From Lapidilactobacillus wuchangensis (GTDB lineage: Bacteria > Bacillota > Bacilli > Lactobacillales > Lactobacillaceae): DNA of 64,000 nt. Position 1 is the first letter of the stretch, and each line of letters begins with the position of its first letter. Below are positions 16,671-24,911 of the stretch, one piece after another. The notes under the pieces are model-generated. The model did no database searches, was not told the origin of the DNA, and saw only the letters and a program-made list of their open reading frames with translations. The position numbers and the translations under genes are program-made. The stretch is taken from contig NZ_RHOU01000008.1 of the NCBI RefSeq assembly GCF_003946645.1, positions 58,698-122,697 on the forward strand. The letters run 5' to 3'.

Positions 16671-18338
16671 ATGCAAAAACATTGGTGGCAAGAGGCTGTT
16701 GTTTATCAAGTTTACCCACGTAGTTTTCAAGATACCAATCGTGACGGTATTGGTGATTTACAAGGCATTATTCAACATTTGGATTATATCAAGACTTTAG
16801 GTGCTGATGTGATTTGGTTGAATCCCATTTATAAATCACCTAATGATGATAATGGCTATGATATTGCTGACTATCAAGCAATTATGAAGGATTTCGGCAC
16901 GATGCAGGACTTCGAGGAACTATTGAAGAAGGCCCATCATCGCGGCTTGAAGATTATGATGGATTTAGTTGTAAATCATACATCTGATGAGCATCATTGG
17001 TTCGCGGAAAGTCGTTCTAGCAAGGAAAATAAATATCGCGATTATTATATTTGGCATGATCCTGTCGATGGCCACGAGCCAAATGATTGGCAGTCATCCT
17101 TTAGTGGCTCAGCTTGGCAATTTGATGAGAAAACTGGTCAGTATTATTTGCATCTTTTCTCGAAGAAACAACCTGATTTGAACTGGACCAATCCTGATTT
17201 GCGCCAATCGATCTTTACGATGATGGCTTGGTGGCTGAATAAGGGCGTTGACGGTTTTCGAATGGATGTCATTAACTTGATTTCCAAGCCGGAAAATATT
17301 TTGCCAGACAAAGACGGCTATATTGCGCCAATCGCCAATGGACCCCACGTTCATGATTACTTACTGGAAATGAACAAAAAGGTTTTGTCGAAGTTTGACG
17401 TTATTACTGTTGGTGAAACACCTGATGTTAAGCCATATGATGCCATTAATTACGCTGGTTTTGATCGCCATGAGTTGGAAATGATTTTCCAATTCGAGCA
17501 TATGGGGATTGACCAAGATCCTGAATTAGGTAAGTGGCGGCCAAAAGCTTACAAGTTAACTGAGTTAAAGCAAATTATGAGTAAGTGGCAGATGGAATTG
17601 AATGGCAAGGCGTGGAATTCTCTATACTGGAACAATCATGATCAACCACGCGTTGTTTCACGTTTTGGTAATGACACGACGCCAGAATATCGGGTGCTTT
17701 CAGCTAAAATGTTAGCGACAGCGCTGCACTTCTTGCAAGGGACACCGTATATTTACCAAGGCGAAGAAATCGGGATGACCAACAACTATGATTTCAATTC
17801 AATTTCTGATTATCGGGATATTGAAACGGTCAATGCTTATCGCGATTTAGTTGAAGAAAAGCATGCGCTAGATAACCATGCATTCATTGAGGCGGCTCAC
17901 CGGATGTCCCGCGACAATGCCCGGACACCAATGTAATGGGATGCTAGTATTAATGCTGGCTTCTCTGAAGAAGGCGTTGATCCTTGGATTGCTGTAAATT
18001 CCAACTGTGAAACGATTAATGTTCAAGCAGCTCTTCGTGACCCTAATTCGATTTATTATTATTATCAACGAATCAACGGCCTACGCCATCAGTTCCCAGT
18101 AATTGTTTATGGGAATTATGAATTGTTGCTGGCCAATGATGAGCGAATTTGGGCTTATCATCGTTATGATGACAAGCAAACGATTTTAGTTGTCTGCAAC
18201 TTCAGCCAAAATACAGTCACTTGTGATCTGCCTGAGTTAAAGGATAGCGAACGCGAACCGTTGATTAAGAACTATGTTGATGATCAAGGTACAACTCTGC
18301 GCCCATACGAAGCCAAAGTTTATATTTACGAAAATTAA
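16671..18338 (+). pseudogene. malL: Oligo-1,6-glucosidase (GH13_31), interrupted by a nonsense codon
   Basis: The frame is 555 codons long, normal for oligo-1,6-glucosidase, but codon 422 is TAA (17934-17936). The usual motif here is TPMQWD; the sequence reads T-P-M-stop-W-D, so a CAA to TAA change explains it. The frame continues intact to 18338. The catalytic residues are all before the stop: D199 (GFRMDVIN, with V200 typical of alpha-1,6 specificity), E249 (VGET) and D324 (NNHDQPR). The lost part holds the rest of the barrel and the C-terminal beta domain, so a 421-residue product would probably be inactive. GGAGG precedes the start. Sequencing error or read-through cannot be excluded. Confidence 0.88.
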
Positions 18339-18402
18339 TTGACTGGTTTTGTAACCGAATTGGTGGCATAAGGATTGTGCCGAGACCTCTCCAATTTGGA
18401 AA

Positions 18403-19199
18403 GGTGATTGCTGGGCGATTTTAAGGGCGTTGAACGCTGTGGCCGTCTATTTGAAGCTGAACTGGTTTTGAGCAGAGGGGATGACAACTCCGTTGCGTCC
18501 GGTGGGTTGTGGAACGCTGCCGGCGTTGATTTGAGCTTATTGCTGCGCAACAATCTCAAATACAAGCCTTCTTCTAACCGCTGAAGCGGCAAGAAGAATT
18601 TGGCGACTGACAACCCGGCGGCCTCCACTACGTTTTGAGCTAATTAAAACCACTGTAGATTTGATTGATATCAAGGCAATACTAGTGAAATTGGATATCC
18701 ATCGCCCAGCAACCACCCGTGGAAACTAACAGAATTGATCACCACTAATTGAAAAACAAATTGCAATAAACTAATGAGCTCGTTTGACAACTTTTCTGGA
18801 TAAAACCGGAGGAATGTCAAACGAGCTTTTTGATTTGCTATTCAGTTATCATTGCAATTCAAATCAAGTTGATTAATTTCACTACACTTGCCTTAAGCAC
18901 TAACAAAGATGACGTGCACCACTTCAGCTCCAGACGGAATGGAGGGATCTTGTCGTCAGCCGCAAAATTATTGTTAGAGTGTGAGGGACGGCGCACTTTT
19001 GGCGTAGTGTAACTTCAATTATTTGATTGAGCGGCAAGTGCCGATCGAGCAAATAATTAAGTTAGACATAGCCATTTGTCGCCCTGAACACGTTTGGTGC
19101 TTTAGCACTTACAATAAGACCTGTATTGGAGACTTTTGAAAAAAGGCTTCAATCAGCGTCGGCAGCGTTCCACGCCAAGCAGCCCGCAATGCAGACAGA
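18403..19199 (+). repeat. Composite palindromic repeat, copy III, with a nested module
   Basis: The outer left module spans 18403-18716, with GGTGATTGCTGGGCGAT facing ATCGCCCAGCAACCACC. It is interrupted by a second module (18461-18654; ACTGGTTTT and AAAACCACT at its ends) containing GGTTGTGGAACGCTGCC, TTTGAGCTTATTGC/CAACAATCTCAAA and TTCTAACCGC/GCGGCAAGAA hairpins. The middle hairpin (18777-18827, AGCTCGTTTGACA/TGTCAAACGAGCT then TTTTT) has a different sequence from the other copies. The right module (18925-19199) carries a 116-bp accessory arm (18978-19093) like that in copy II. It starts 65 bp after the broken malL. Confidence 0.82.
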
Positions 19200-19272
19200 A
19201 CCAATTCTGTTTGAACACCTCCACCAGGTTTTAGTGGCTTGGAACTTTGGTTGGAAATCGATCTGAAAACAA

Positions 19273-19440
19273 GAAAAAACACACCAGCGGGCAACTGGTG
19301 TGTTTACGTATATATGGGTATACGGGGTTTGTAGAGGAGGTCTCTACAATCATTCTTGTCTTTGGAGGAGTAAGAATGAAATGAAAAAGTTGGGTCATTA
19401 CTATGGGTTAGCTCCAAAGGAGGGGTAATCCCTCGAAGCT
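19273..19440 (-). ncRNA. Candidate structured small RNA
   Basis: On minus a promoter-like TATATT/TATAAC (19444-19454) is followed by about 170 bases of strongly paired sequence and a clear terminator (ACACACCAG, 7-base loop, CTGGTGTGT, then TTTTTT; 19273-19303). Inner elements include GAGGG-ATTA-CCCCTC, TGTAGAG-ACCTC-CTCTACA and a long-range CTTTGGAG/CTCCAAAG pairing. No frame has a ribosome site. The -35 is weak. I do not recognise the RNA family; 6S, SRP and tmRNA signatures are absent. It lies between repeat copy III and the hydrolase gene. Confidence 0.5.
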
Positions 19441-19585
19441 ATGGTTATAATATAACGGATAAATGTGAAGAAAGTTTGACGGAAGCCTTAAGGAAAGTAA
19501 AATCAGACCTTGGACCTAGACAACGCGTGCTAATTGAAATGGGTCCTTTTATTAAAGCAATTTATAAAAAATTCAGCAGTATTAT

Positions 19586-19614
19586 TTGACATCTAGTTTT
19601 TAAAACTAGATAAT
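19586..19614 (+). promoter_or_regulatory. Promoter of the hydrolase gene with embedded palindromic operator
   Basis: TTGACA (19586-19591) and GATAAT (19609-19614) are 17 bp apart. The spacer is almost filled by ATCTAGTTTT, T, AAAACTAGAT (19591-19611), the same dyad found before the hemolysin III gene. Placement between -35 and -10 is typical of a repressor operator. Confidence 0.75.
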
Positions 19615-19652
19615 AAAGATAAATTATCAAATGATGCTGGAGGTACTTCTAT

Positions 19653-20585
19653 ATGTGGTTAGTTGGCACGATTATTGTCCTAATTTTAATTATTTTCTTT
19701 GCGATTGCTGCTTGGAAAACTTATGACATTGCGATTCGGACAACACCGGCGTCTAAAGAAAAGTATCGCCAGCGTTCGCGTGACGAAAATGATGCGACGA
19801 TTCTGCAGTGGTATGATCAGCAATCCTGGCAGGTCTGGCAACAGCAAAGTGAAGATCAGCTAACCTTAAAGGGCTACTTCTTGGCTGGTAAAGAACCTCA
19901 ACAACCAGTCGTTATTGTCGCTCATGGATATCATCATACCCACCAACAAATGGCTAAGTATGCCAAGATGTTTCAACAATTAGGGTATCAAGTCTTACTG
20001 CCAGATAGTCGGGGCCAAGGTACTAGTGGCGGCTTTCATATTGGCTTTGGTTGGCAAGACCGTCGTGATTATCTTGGCTGGATTCAGCAAGTGCAACAGC
20101 ATTGCGGTCAAGAAGTGCCAATTGTTTTATTTGGCGTCAGTATGGGGGCGGCCACTGTTTTGGCCACTAGTGGCGAACAGGATCTGCCAGCGCAGGTTCA
20201 GGCCGTTATTGCTGACTGTGGCTTTGATCAGGTTTATACTCAAGTACGTCATCGAGTTTTGACGAAATATCACTTAATTCCGGAACCAACTGTTTGGCTG
20301 GCCAGTTTATTGACCAAGCATTTCGCTCATTATCGGCTTCAAGACGGGAATATTACCGGCCAAGTTGCTAAAAGCAAGACGCCAACTTTATTCATTCATG
20401 GGACTGAAGATAATTATGTGCCCTTAAAATCAGAACGAATTCTATACGCAGCTTGTCACGCGCCCAAACGGGAATATTTGGTGGCCAATGCTGGCCATAC
20501 CCAAGCCTATCAGCAGAATACCGCCGAATATTTTTCACAAGTAAAAAAATTTTTAAGTAGTTATGTGAAGGATAGTGGTAAGTGA
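19653..20585 (+). CDS. Membrane-anchored alpha/beta hydrolase
   Basis: A 310-residue protein with an N-terminal membrane segment (about residues 3-20) and an alpha/beta hydrolase domain. The catalytic triad can be read: S163 in GVSMGA, D253 in GTEDNYVP and H282 in NAGHTQAY; the oxyanion HGYHHT motif is at about 91-96. It resembles the YqkD/FrsA-like hydrolases of Firmicutes, for which esterase or peptidase activity is possible; the substrate is unknown. GGAGG lies 8 bases before the ATG. Its promoter holds the operator shared with the hemolysin III gene, so the two are probably co-regulated, perhaps in a membrane-related response (inference). Confidence 0.87.
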   Translation: MWLVGTIIVLILIIFFAIAAWKTYDIAIRTTPASKEKYRQRSRDENDATILQWYDQQSWQVWQQQSEDQLTLKGYFLAGKEPQQPVVIVAHGYHHTHQQMAKYAKMFQQLGYQVLLPDSRGQGTSGGFHIGFGWQDRRDYLGWIQQVQQHCGQEVPIVLFGVSMGAATVLATSGEQDLPAQVQAVIADCGFDQVYTQVRHRVLTKYHLIPEPTVWLASLLTKHFAHYRLQDGNITGQVAKSKTPTLFIHGTEDNYVPLKSERILYAACHAPKREYLVANAGHTQAYQQNTAEYFSQVKKFLSSYVKDSGK

Positions 20586-20857
20586 TATTCACGAATAATG
20601 GCATAGATTTTACAAAAAAAGTGATAATTAACAATTGACTTGAAAATTAGATACTGATATTGCGGGTTATGCAAGCGGTTATCTTGATCATCAATAAAAT
20701 CTTATTTCAGAATTTCATTTAATTTATCCAAATTAACTACAATTATATTTCACAACGCTGATAAATAAAGCGGGTTGTGAATGTTTGCGTGATTGAAATA
20801 GTTATGGAATAATGGCTGTTGTTAGCTATTATTGATTATTTTTTGGAGGGACTATCT

Positions 20858-21916
20858 ATGGATTTTGGAAAAGTTTTGGCAGAAACTTTTACGAATATGA
20901 ATATTGTTAGTGCGATTACCTCGACAATTTTCATTATTTTATTAGGTTTTGTATTACGGAAGAAGAACGTCTTTACTAAGAACTTCGGTAAAGTTCTGAC
21001 TAAGGTTGTTTTATCAGTATCATTACCAGCATTAGCATTTAATTCCTTCATGGCGCCAATCGATCAGAAGACTTTGCGTCAAGGAATCAACGTATTGATT
21101 TTCGGGATCGTCGTTTATATCATTTTGATTTTTGTGACAAAATTGATGTATTTGAAATATCCTAAAGATCGTGGCGATGTTTTAAGCGTATTGACAACAT
21201 TTGGTTCAACCACTTTTTTCGGTATTCCAATTGTTGCCGCAATTTATGGTGCTAAAGGTGCCATGTATGCATCAATCTTTAACATTGGTTATCGAATCTT
21301 CTTGTATTCATATGCTTATATTAAAATGAGTGGTTTGGAAATGGATAAAAAGAACATCAAGCAAATGTTCTTAAATCCAATTGTTATTGCAACTTTCTTA
21401 GGCTTGATTCTTTGGATCATCCAACCCTACATGCCACAAGTTCACGTCCTTGATGCGGCAACTAATCAAACCGTTCAAGTGGCCTTTTACCGGATTGATT
21501 TAACAGCGTTATGGTTATTCAAGCCATTAAGCTACTTAGCTGGCTTAGCATCACCATTAGCTTGGTTGGCAATTGGGTCAACTTTAGGCGAAATCACCTT
21601 AAAGAGTGCTGCTTCAGACAAAACTTCATGGTACTACACAGCAATGAAAGTCATCGCAGTACCTGCTATCAACGTCATTCTGTTAGTATTATTAACAGTT
21701 AGCCATATTTTACCAGTTGATAAAGTTGCCTTGGCAACAATCATTATCATGATGGCAACACCAACAGCTGCCGTTGCATCATCATATGCCATTGGCTTTG
21801 ATCGCGAGGCCGTTCTGGCTTCCAATGCTTCGCTGTTATCAACAATTGGTGCCGTAGTGATGATGCCAATTTGGATTGTGGTTGTTTCGATTTTAGGTGC
21901 AACAGGTATTTTCTAG
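20858..21916 (+). CDS. AEC (auxin efflux carrier) family permease, malate permease-like
   Basis: A 352-residue membrane protein with about 10 predicted membrane segments in two halves, matching the AEC/BASS fold (VVLSVSLPALAFNSFMAP and MATPTAAVASSYA are typical stretches). Lactobacillus members include the malate permease of malolactic operons. Here no malolactic gene is near; the next gene is a D-2-hydroxyacid dehydrogenase 69 bp on, so the cargo may be a 2-hydroxy or 2-keto acid (inference). The ATG at 20858 has GGAGGG 8 bases upstream; an in-frame ATG 39 bases earlier does not. Confidence 0.87.
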   Translation: MDFGKVLAETFTNMNIVSAITSTIFIILLGFVLRKKNVFTKNFGKVLTKVVLSVSLPALAFNSFMAPIDQKTLRQGINVLIFGIVVYIILIFVTKLMYLKYPKDRGDVLSVLTTFGSTTFFGIPIVAAIYGAKGAMYASIFNIGYRIFLYSYAYIKMSGLEMDKKNIKQMFLNPIVIATFLGLILWIIQPYMPQVHVLDAATNQTVQVAFYRIDLTALWLFKPLSYLAGLASPLAWLAIGSTLGEITLKSAASDKTSWYYTAMKVIAVPAINVILLVLLTVSHILPVDKVALATIIIMMATPTAAVASSYAIGFDREAVLASNASLLSTIGAVVMMPIWIVVVSILGATGIF

Positions 21917-21985
21917 AGGTAAATCGGGTCAATTAAGATTAAAATCAAAGGTTTTTGGTGATATTCTGAAAGGTAGGACTTACTA

Positions 21986-22984
21986 ATGTTTAAAATTGCT
22001 GCTTATGGTGTTCGTGAAAATGAAGTACCATTTTTCAAGAAGTTAAATAAATATGATTATGAGTTGAAATTATTACCAGAATTATTAACTCATGACAATA
22101 TTGAGACTGCTAAGGGAATGGACGCCGTTTTATTACGGGCAAACTGTGTCGGTGATGCGACTAACTTAGCTAAGATGAAAGAATGGGGCATCAAGTACGT
22201 CTTTACGCGAACAATTGGCTTTAATCACATCGATTTAGCGGCTGCAAAGGCAAATGACCAATTAGTAGCGCGAGTACCTTCATATTCACCTAATGCTGTT
22301 GCTGATCTGGCGTTAACCCTAGGTTTGACGTTACAGCGCCACGTTGCGTTCGCAACTTATCGCGCCCATTTGCAAAACTTCCAAGTTATTCCTGAAGAGT
22401 TCAGTCATGAAATTCGTAATTTGACCGTCGGCATTATTGGCACTGGTCATATTGGTGTGGCTGAAGCACAATCGTACAAGGCTTTGGGTGCTAAGGTGCT
22501 TGGCTATGATATTTATCAATCAGATACAGCTAAAGAAGTTGTTGAGTTCGTTAGTCAAGAAGAGCTATTGGCAAAGTCGGACATTATTTCACTCCATGTT
22601 CCTTATATTAAGGGTGAAAATGACAAGTTTATTAATGCTGATTTATTGAAGCTAGTTAAACCAACGGCTGTCTTAGTTAATACTGCTCGTGCTGAAGTAA
22701 CGAATGTTGCTGACATCATCGCTGCTTTACAAGCTGGCAAGCTGGGCGGTTTTGCCGCCGATGTCATTGAAAACGAAGGTCAATTCATTGGTAAGAACCT
22801 AGAAGGCCAAACGATTTCCGATGAACATCTGCAGGCATTAATTGATTTATACCCTAAGGTAATCTTGACACCACATATTGGTTCATATACTGAAGAAGCC
22901 TTGACTGATATGATTCGGATCAGTTTCGATAACTTCAATACAGTTTTAGAAACCGGTACTTGCAAGAACTTGTTAAGTAAATAA
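21986..22984 (+). CDS. D-2-hydroxyacid dehydrogenase (D-lactate / VanH-like)
   Basis: A 332-residue NAD-dependent dehydrogenase that reduces 2-keto acids to D-2-hydroxy acids. The Rossmann motif is VGIIGTGHIGVAEA (about residues 148-161). Active-site residues of the family are seen: Arg in NTARAE (about 234), Glu in DVIENEG (about 263) and His in LTPHIGSYTEEA (about 296). The RTIGFNHID segment resembles VanH and D-LDH rather than phosphoglycerate dehydrogenase. Pyruvate, or a branched keto acid as in D-hydroxyisocaproate dehydrogenase, are both plausible substrates. AAAGGTAGG precedes the start. A strong terminator follows, and it may share a transcript with the AEC permease. Confidence 0.9.
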   Translation: MFKIAAYGVRENEVPFFKKLNKYDYELKLLPELLTHDNIETAKGMDAVLLRANCVGDATNLAKMKEWGIKYVFTRTIGFNHIDLAAAKANDQLVARVPSYSPNAVADLALTLGLTLQRHVAFATYRAHLQNFQVIPEEFSHEIRNLTVGIIGTGHIGVAEAQSYKALGAKVLGYDIYQSDTAKEVVEFVSQEELLAKSDIISLHVPYIKGENDKFINADLLKLVKPTAVLVNTARAEVTNVADIIAALQAGKLGGFAADVIENEGQFIGKNLEGQTISDEHLQALIDLYPKVILTPHIGSYTEEALTDMIRISFDNFNTVLETGTCKNLLSK

Positions 22985-22995
22985 CAATCGATAAT

Positions 22996-23035
22996 AAAAA
23001 AGCGACCAACGCTAAAATAGTGTTGGTCGCTTTTT
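22996..23035. terminator. Terminator after the D-2-hydroxyacid dehydrogenase gene
   Basis: AAAAAAGCGACCAACGCT pairs with AGTGTTGGTCGCTTTTT across a 5-base loop. Flanking A and T runs make it usable from both sides. Confidence 0.92.
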
Positions 23036-23044
23036 ATATGCATT

Positions 23045-23058
23045 ATTTCCCAGGAAAT
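23045..23058. promoter_or_regulatory. Noc-type binding site with one mismatch
   Basis: ATTTCCCAGGAAAT differs from the B. subtilis Noc consensus ATTTCCCGGGAAAT at one central base. The dyad extends to TTATTTCC/GGAAATAA (23043-23060). It lies in the 110-bp convergent gap after the dehydrogenase gene. Together with the perfect site at 122-135 it suggests a Noc array, but two sites are weak statistics. Confidence 0.5.
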
Positions 23059-23094
23059 AATTTGCTGATATCAAAATTTAAAACCGATACGCCG

Positions 23095-24180
23095 TTATAC
23101 AGTTAAAACAACTTTTCCTTCGGTGTGACCAGATTCAATCAGCTGATGTGCGGCAGCTAAATTTGTCGGATTCAATCCGGAAATTGTTTTGGTCAAAGTC
23201 GAATGGATTTTACCTTGATCCAGTAAATGAGCCAACTGCTTTAAAATTTGACCTTGTGTTGCGACTTGGTAATTGAAGTTGCTCTTGGCAAACATAAATT
23301 CCCAATCCCAGCTAACGTTTAGATTTTTAAGTTTACCAATTGGTAATGGTGTATCTGTTTCGACGATACAGCCCACTTGACCGAATGGCACAATCTGTTC
23401 AGCAATTAAATCGAAATAGTCATCTGGGGTGATTAGAACCGCAATGCCATCGAATTTTCCCCAGTGGGCAGCCTTGATTTGCTCGGCAAGATCTTGATGA
23501 TAATCCAAACAGAGATCGACTTGATTTTGACGTAACCAATCAAAGTGTTTAGGACTGGCAGTAGCCGCCACCTTAAAGCCAGCCCAATGTGCTAATTGAC
23601 TTAACATGGTACCCACACCACCAGCACCGTTAATAATCAACAGTTGCTTACCTTGGTTGTCAGGAAAACTTAAGTCAGTCGCCGTATTCGCACCTTGCTC
23701 GATTTTCGCTTGAATTTGCGGATCGTTTAAACTTTTACCAAAACCCATTTGTTCAAACAATAATTCCCATGCCGTTATACCGGTCAGTGGCACTGCTGCA
23801 CTTTCTGCAGCTGTTAATTTTTGTGGGGCCCGACTAACTAAACGATGGTCGACTAACTGATAAGTTGCATAACTGCCATCGCGTTTCATCGTTCCAGCGT
23901 AATACACTTTATCGCCAAGGTTAAAGTCAGTGACATTTTTACCGATAGCACTGACGGTGCCAATGGCGTCATAGCCTAAAACGTGAAATTGTGGTCCAGT
24001 TAAACTTTGCCGAAGTTTCGTGTCAACTGGATTGATTGAAAATGCCTGAATTTTAACTAAAAGATCATTAGCTTCCGGCTGTGGTAACGCCAGTGCTCGC
24101 TGCGAAAAAGCACCATCAGCCAAACTAAATCCTTCGTTGAAACCATATTGAGTCATTTTAGTACTGTTATTAGCCATCAT
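23095..24180 (-). CDS. Zinc-type alcohol dehydrogenase-like / quinone oxidoreductase family protein
   Basis: A 361-residue medium-chain dehydrogenase/reductase. The N-terminal GroES-like domain includes IQAFSINPVDTKLRQ and GYDAIGTVSAIG; the Rossmann domain has LLIINGAGGVGTMLSQLAHWAG (about residues 195-216). The zinc ligands of true alcohol dehydrogenases are absent, as expected for the ZADH/quinone reductase branch. NADPH-dependent reduction of an enone or quinone is likely; the substrate is unknown. GAGGAGA lies upstream of tandem ATG codons, and either could be used. It is a single gene, convergent with the D-2-hydroxyacid dehydrogenase gene. Confidence 0.88.
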   Translation of the reverse strand: MMANNSTKMTQYGFNEGFSLADGAFSQRALALPQPEANDLLVKIQAFSINPVDTKLRQSLTGPQFHVLGYDAIGTVSAIGKNVTDFNLGDKVYYAGTMKRDGSYATYQLVDHRLVSRAPQKLTAAESAAVPLTGITAWELLFEQMGFGKSLNDPQIQAKIEQGANTATDLSFPDNQGKQLLIINGAGGVGTMLSQLAHWAGFKVAATASPKHFDWLRQNQVDLCLDYHQDLAEQIKAAHWGKFDGIAVLITPDDYFDLIAEQIVPFGQVGCIVETDTPLPIGKLKNLNVSWDWEFMFAKSNFNYQVATQGQILKQLAHLLDQGKIHSTLTKTISGLNPTNLAAAHQLIESGHTEGKVVLTV

Positions 24181-24409
24181 CTGATCAGGTCTCCTCTATA
24201 TATTGATGTTTATCATTAATTTCCGGCGTACTCATGGAAAAAAGTATTTATCATCAGTATAGCAAGCTTGGAAATAACAACAAAGCCAAACTACTTGACG
24301 GCAAGCTATTAAGCCGTGATCTGAAGTGGTACGAATCTGGGCCTTTGCTGAGGTAATCTGGTATTATGAACGTATAAGTGATTTAAATGAGTAAATTAGG
24401 AGCAAAGGT

Positions 24410-24601
24410 ATGTTTAATCGAAATTCTGACCATGATCACACTCTGACATTATTAATTGCTAGCTTGATTTGGATTGCGGGTGCATATTTATTAATTAGCG
24501 ATTATCTTAAAACACATTTATTAAATGGTCCCATGGCACTAGTTTTGATTGTGGGTATAGTGTTAACTGCTTTTGGGTTTTGGCAACAACGGAAAAAATA
24601 A
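24410..24601 (+). CDS. Small two-segment membrane protein, 63 aa, unknown function
   Basis: A 63-residue frame with two hydrophobic segments (about residues 12-29 and 40-57), a His/Asp-rich N-terminus (MFNRNSDHDHTL) and a basic end (WQQRKK). AGGAG lies 8 bases upstream and a TATTAT-like -10 lies about 45 bases upstream. The hydrophobic pattern and ribosome site argue that it is real. I do not recognise the family. It stands alone between a minus dehydrogenase and the opp operon. Confidence 0.65.
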   Translation: MFNRNSDHDHTLTLLIASLIWIAGAYLLISDYLKTHLLNGPMALVLIVGIVLTAFGFWQQRKK

Positions 24602-24911
24602 CTTTTAATTCATTTGGAATATTATACGAACACATCTTCTCATTATCTGCCCAGATTTCCAAACTGTTACTGAGAGAAGATGATAAAATATTTATTTTTT
24701 CTCATCAAATATTGTAATCGATTGCATTGTTGAAATGTAGGTAATAAAGGCCTAATTCGGTAGGCGGTTTATTTTCTGAAATAAAAATTAATATTAGCAT
24801 TTCTATTGACATTAAAGTTTAATAATTGTACTATTTTATCAATTTCATAAAACGATTAATTTATTTGGTGCCCGTTTTGATGAGAAGAATTCCAATTTGG
24901 AGGGTTTTAAT
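24602..24911 (+). promoter_or_regulatory. Intergenic region with opp promoter
   Basis: TTGACA (24806-24811) and TACTAT (24829-24834) with a 17-bp gap give a good promoter about 80 bases before oppA. Further upstream, ATCTTCTC near 24633 and GAGAAGAT near 24675 are complementary across a 34-base gap; this could be an operator or the end of the small membrane gene transcript. Nothing else was recognised. Confidence 0.65.

Noticed and set aside
18335..18628. A 97-codon minus frame just after the broken malL
   Set aside because: It lies entirely in the repeat module and is rich in residues produced by repeat hairpins; no ribosome site.
20670..20685. TGCAAGCGGTTATC upstream of the AEC permease as a cre site
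   Set aside because: The left half and CG core fit, but the required right-half CA is missing and no matching promoter spacing was found.
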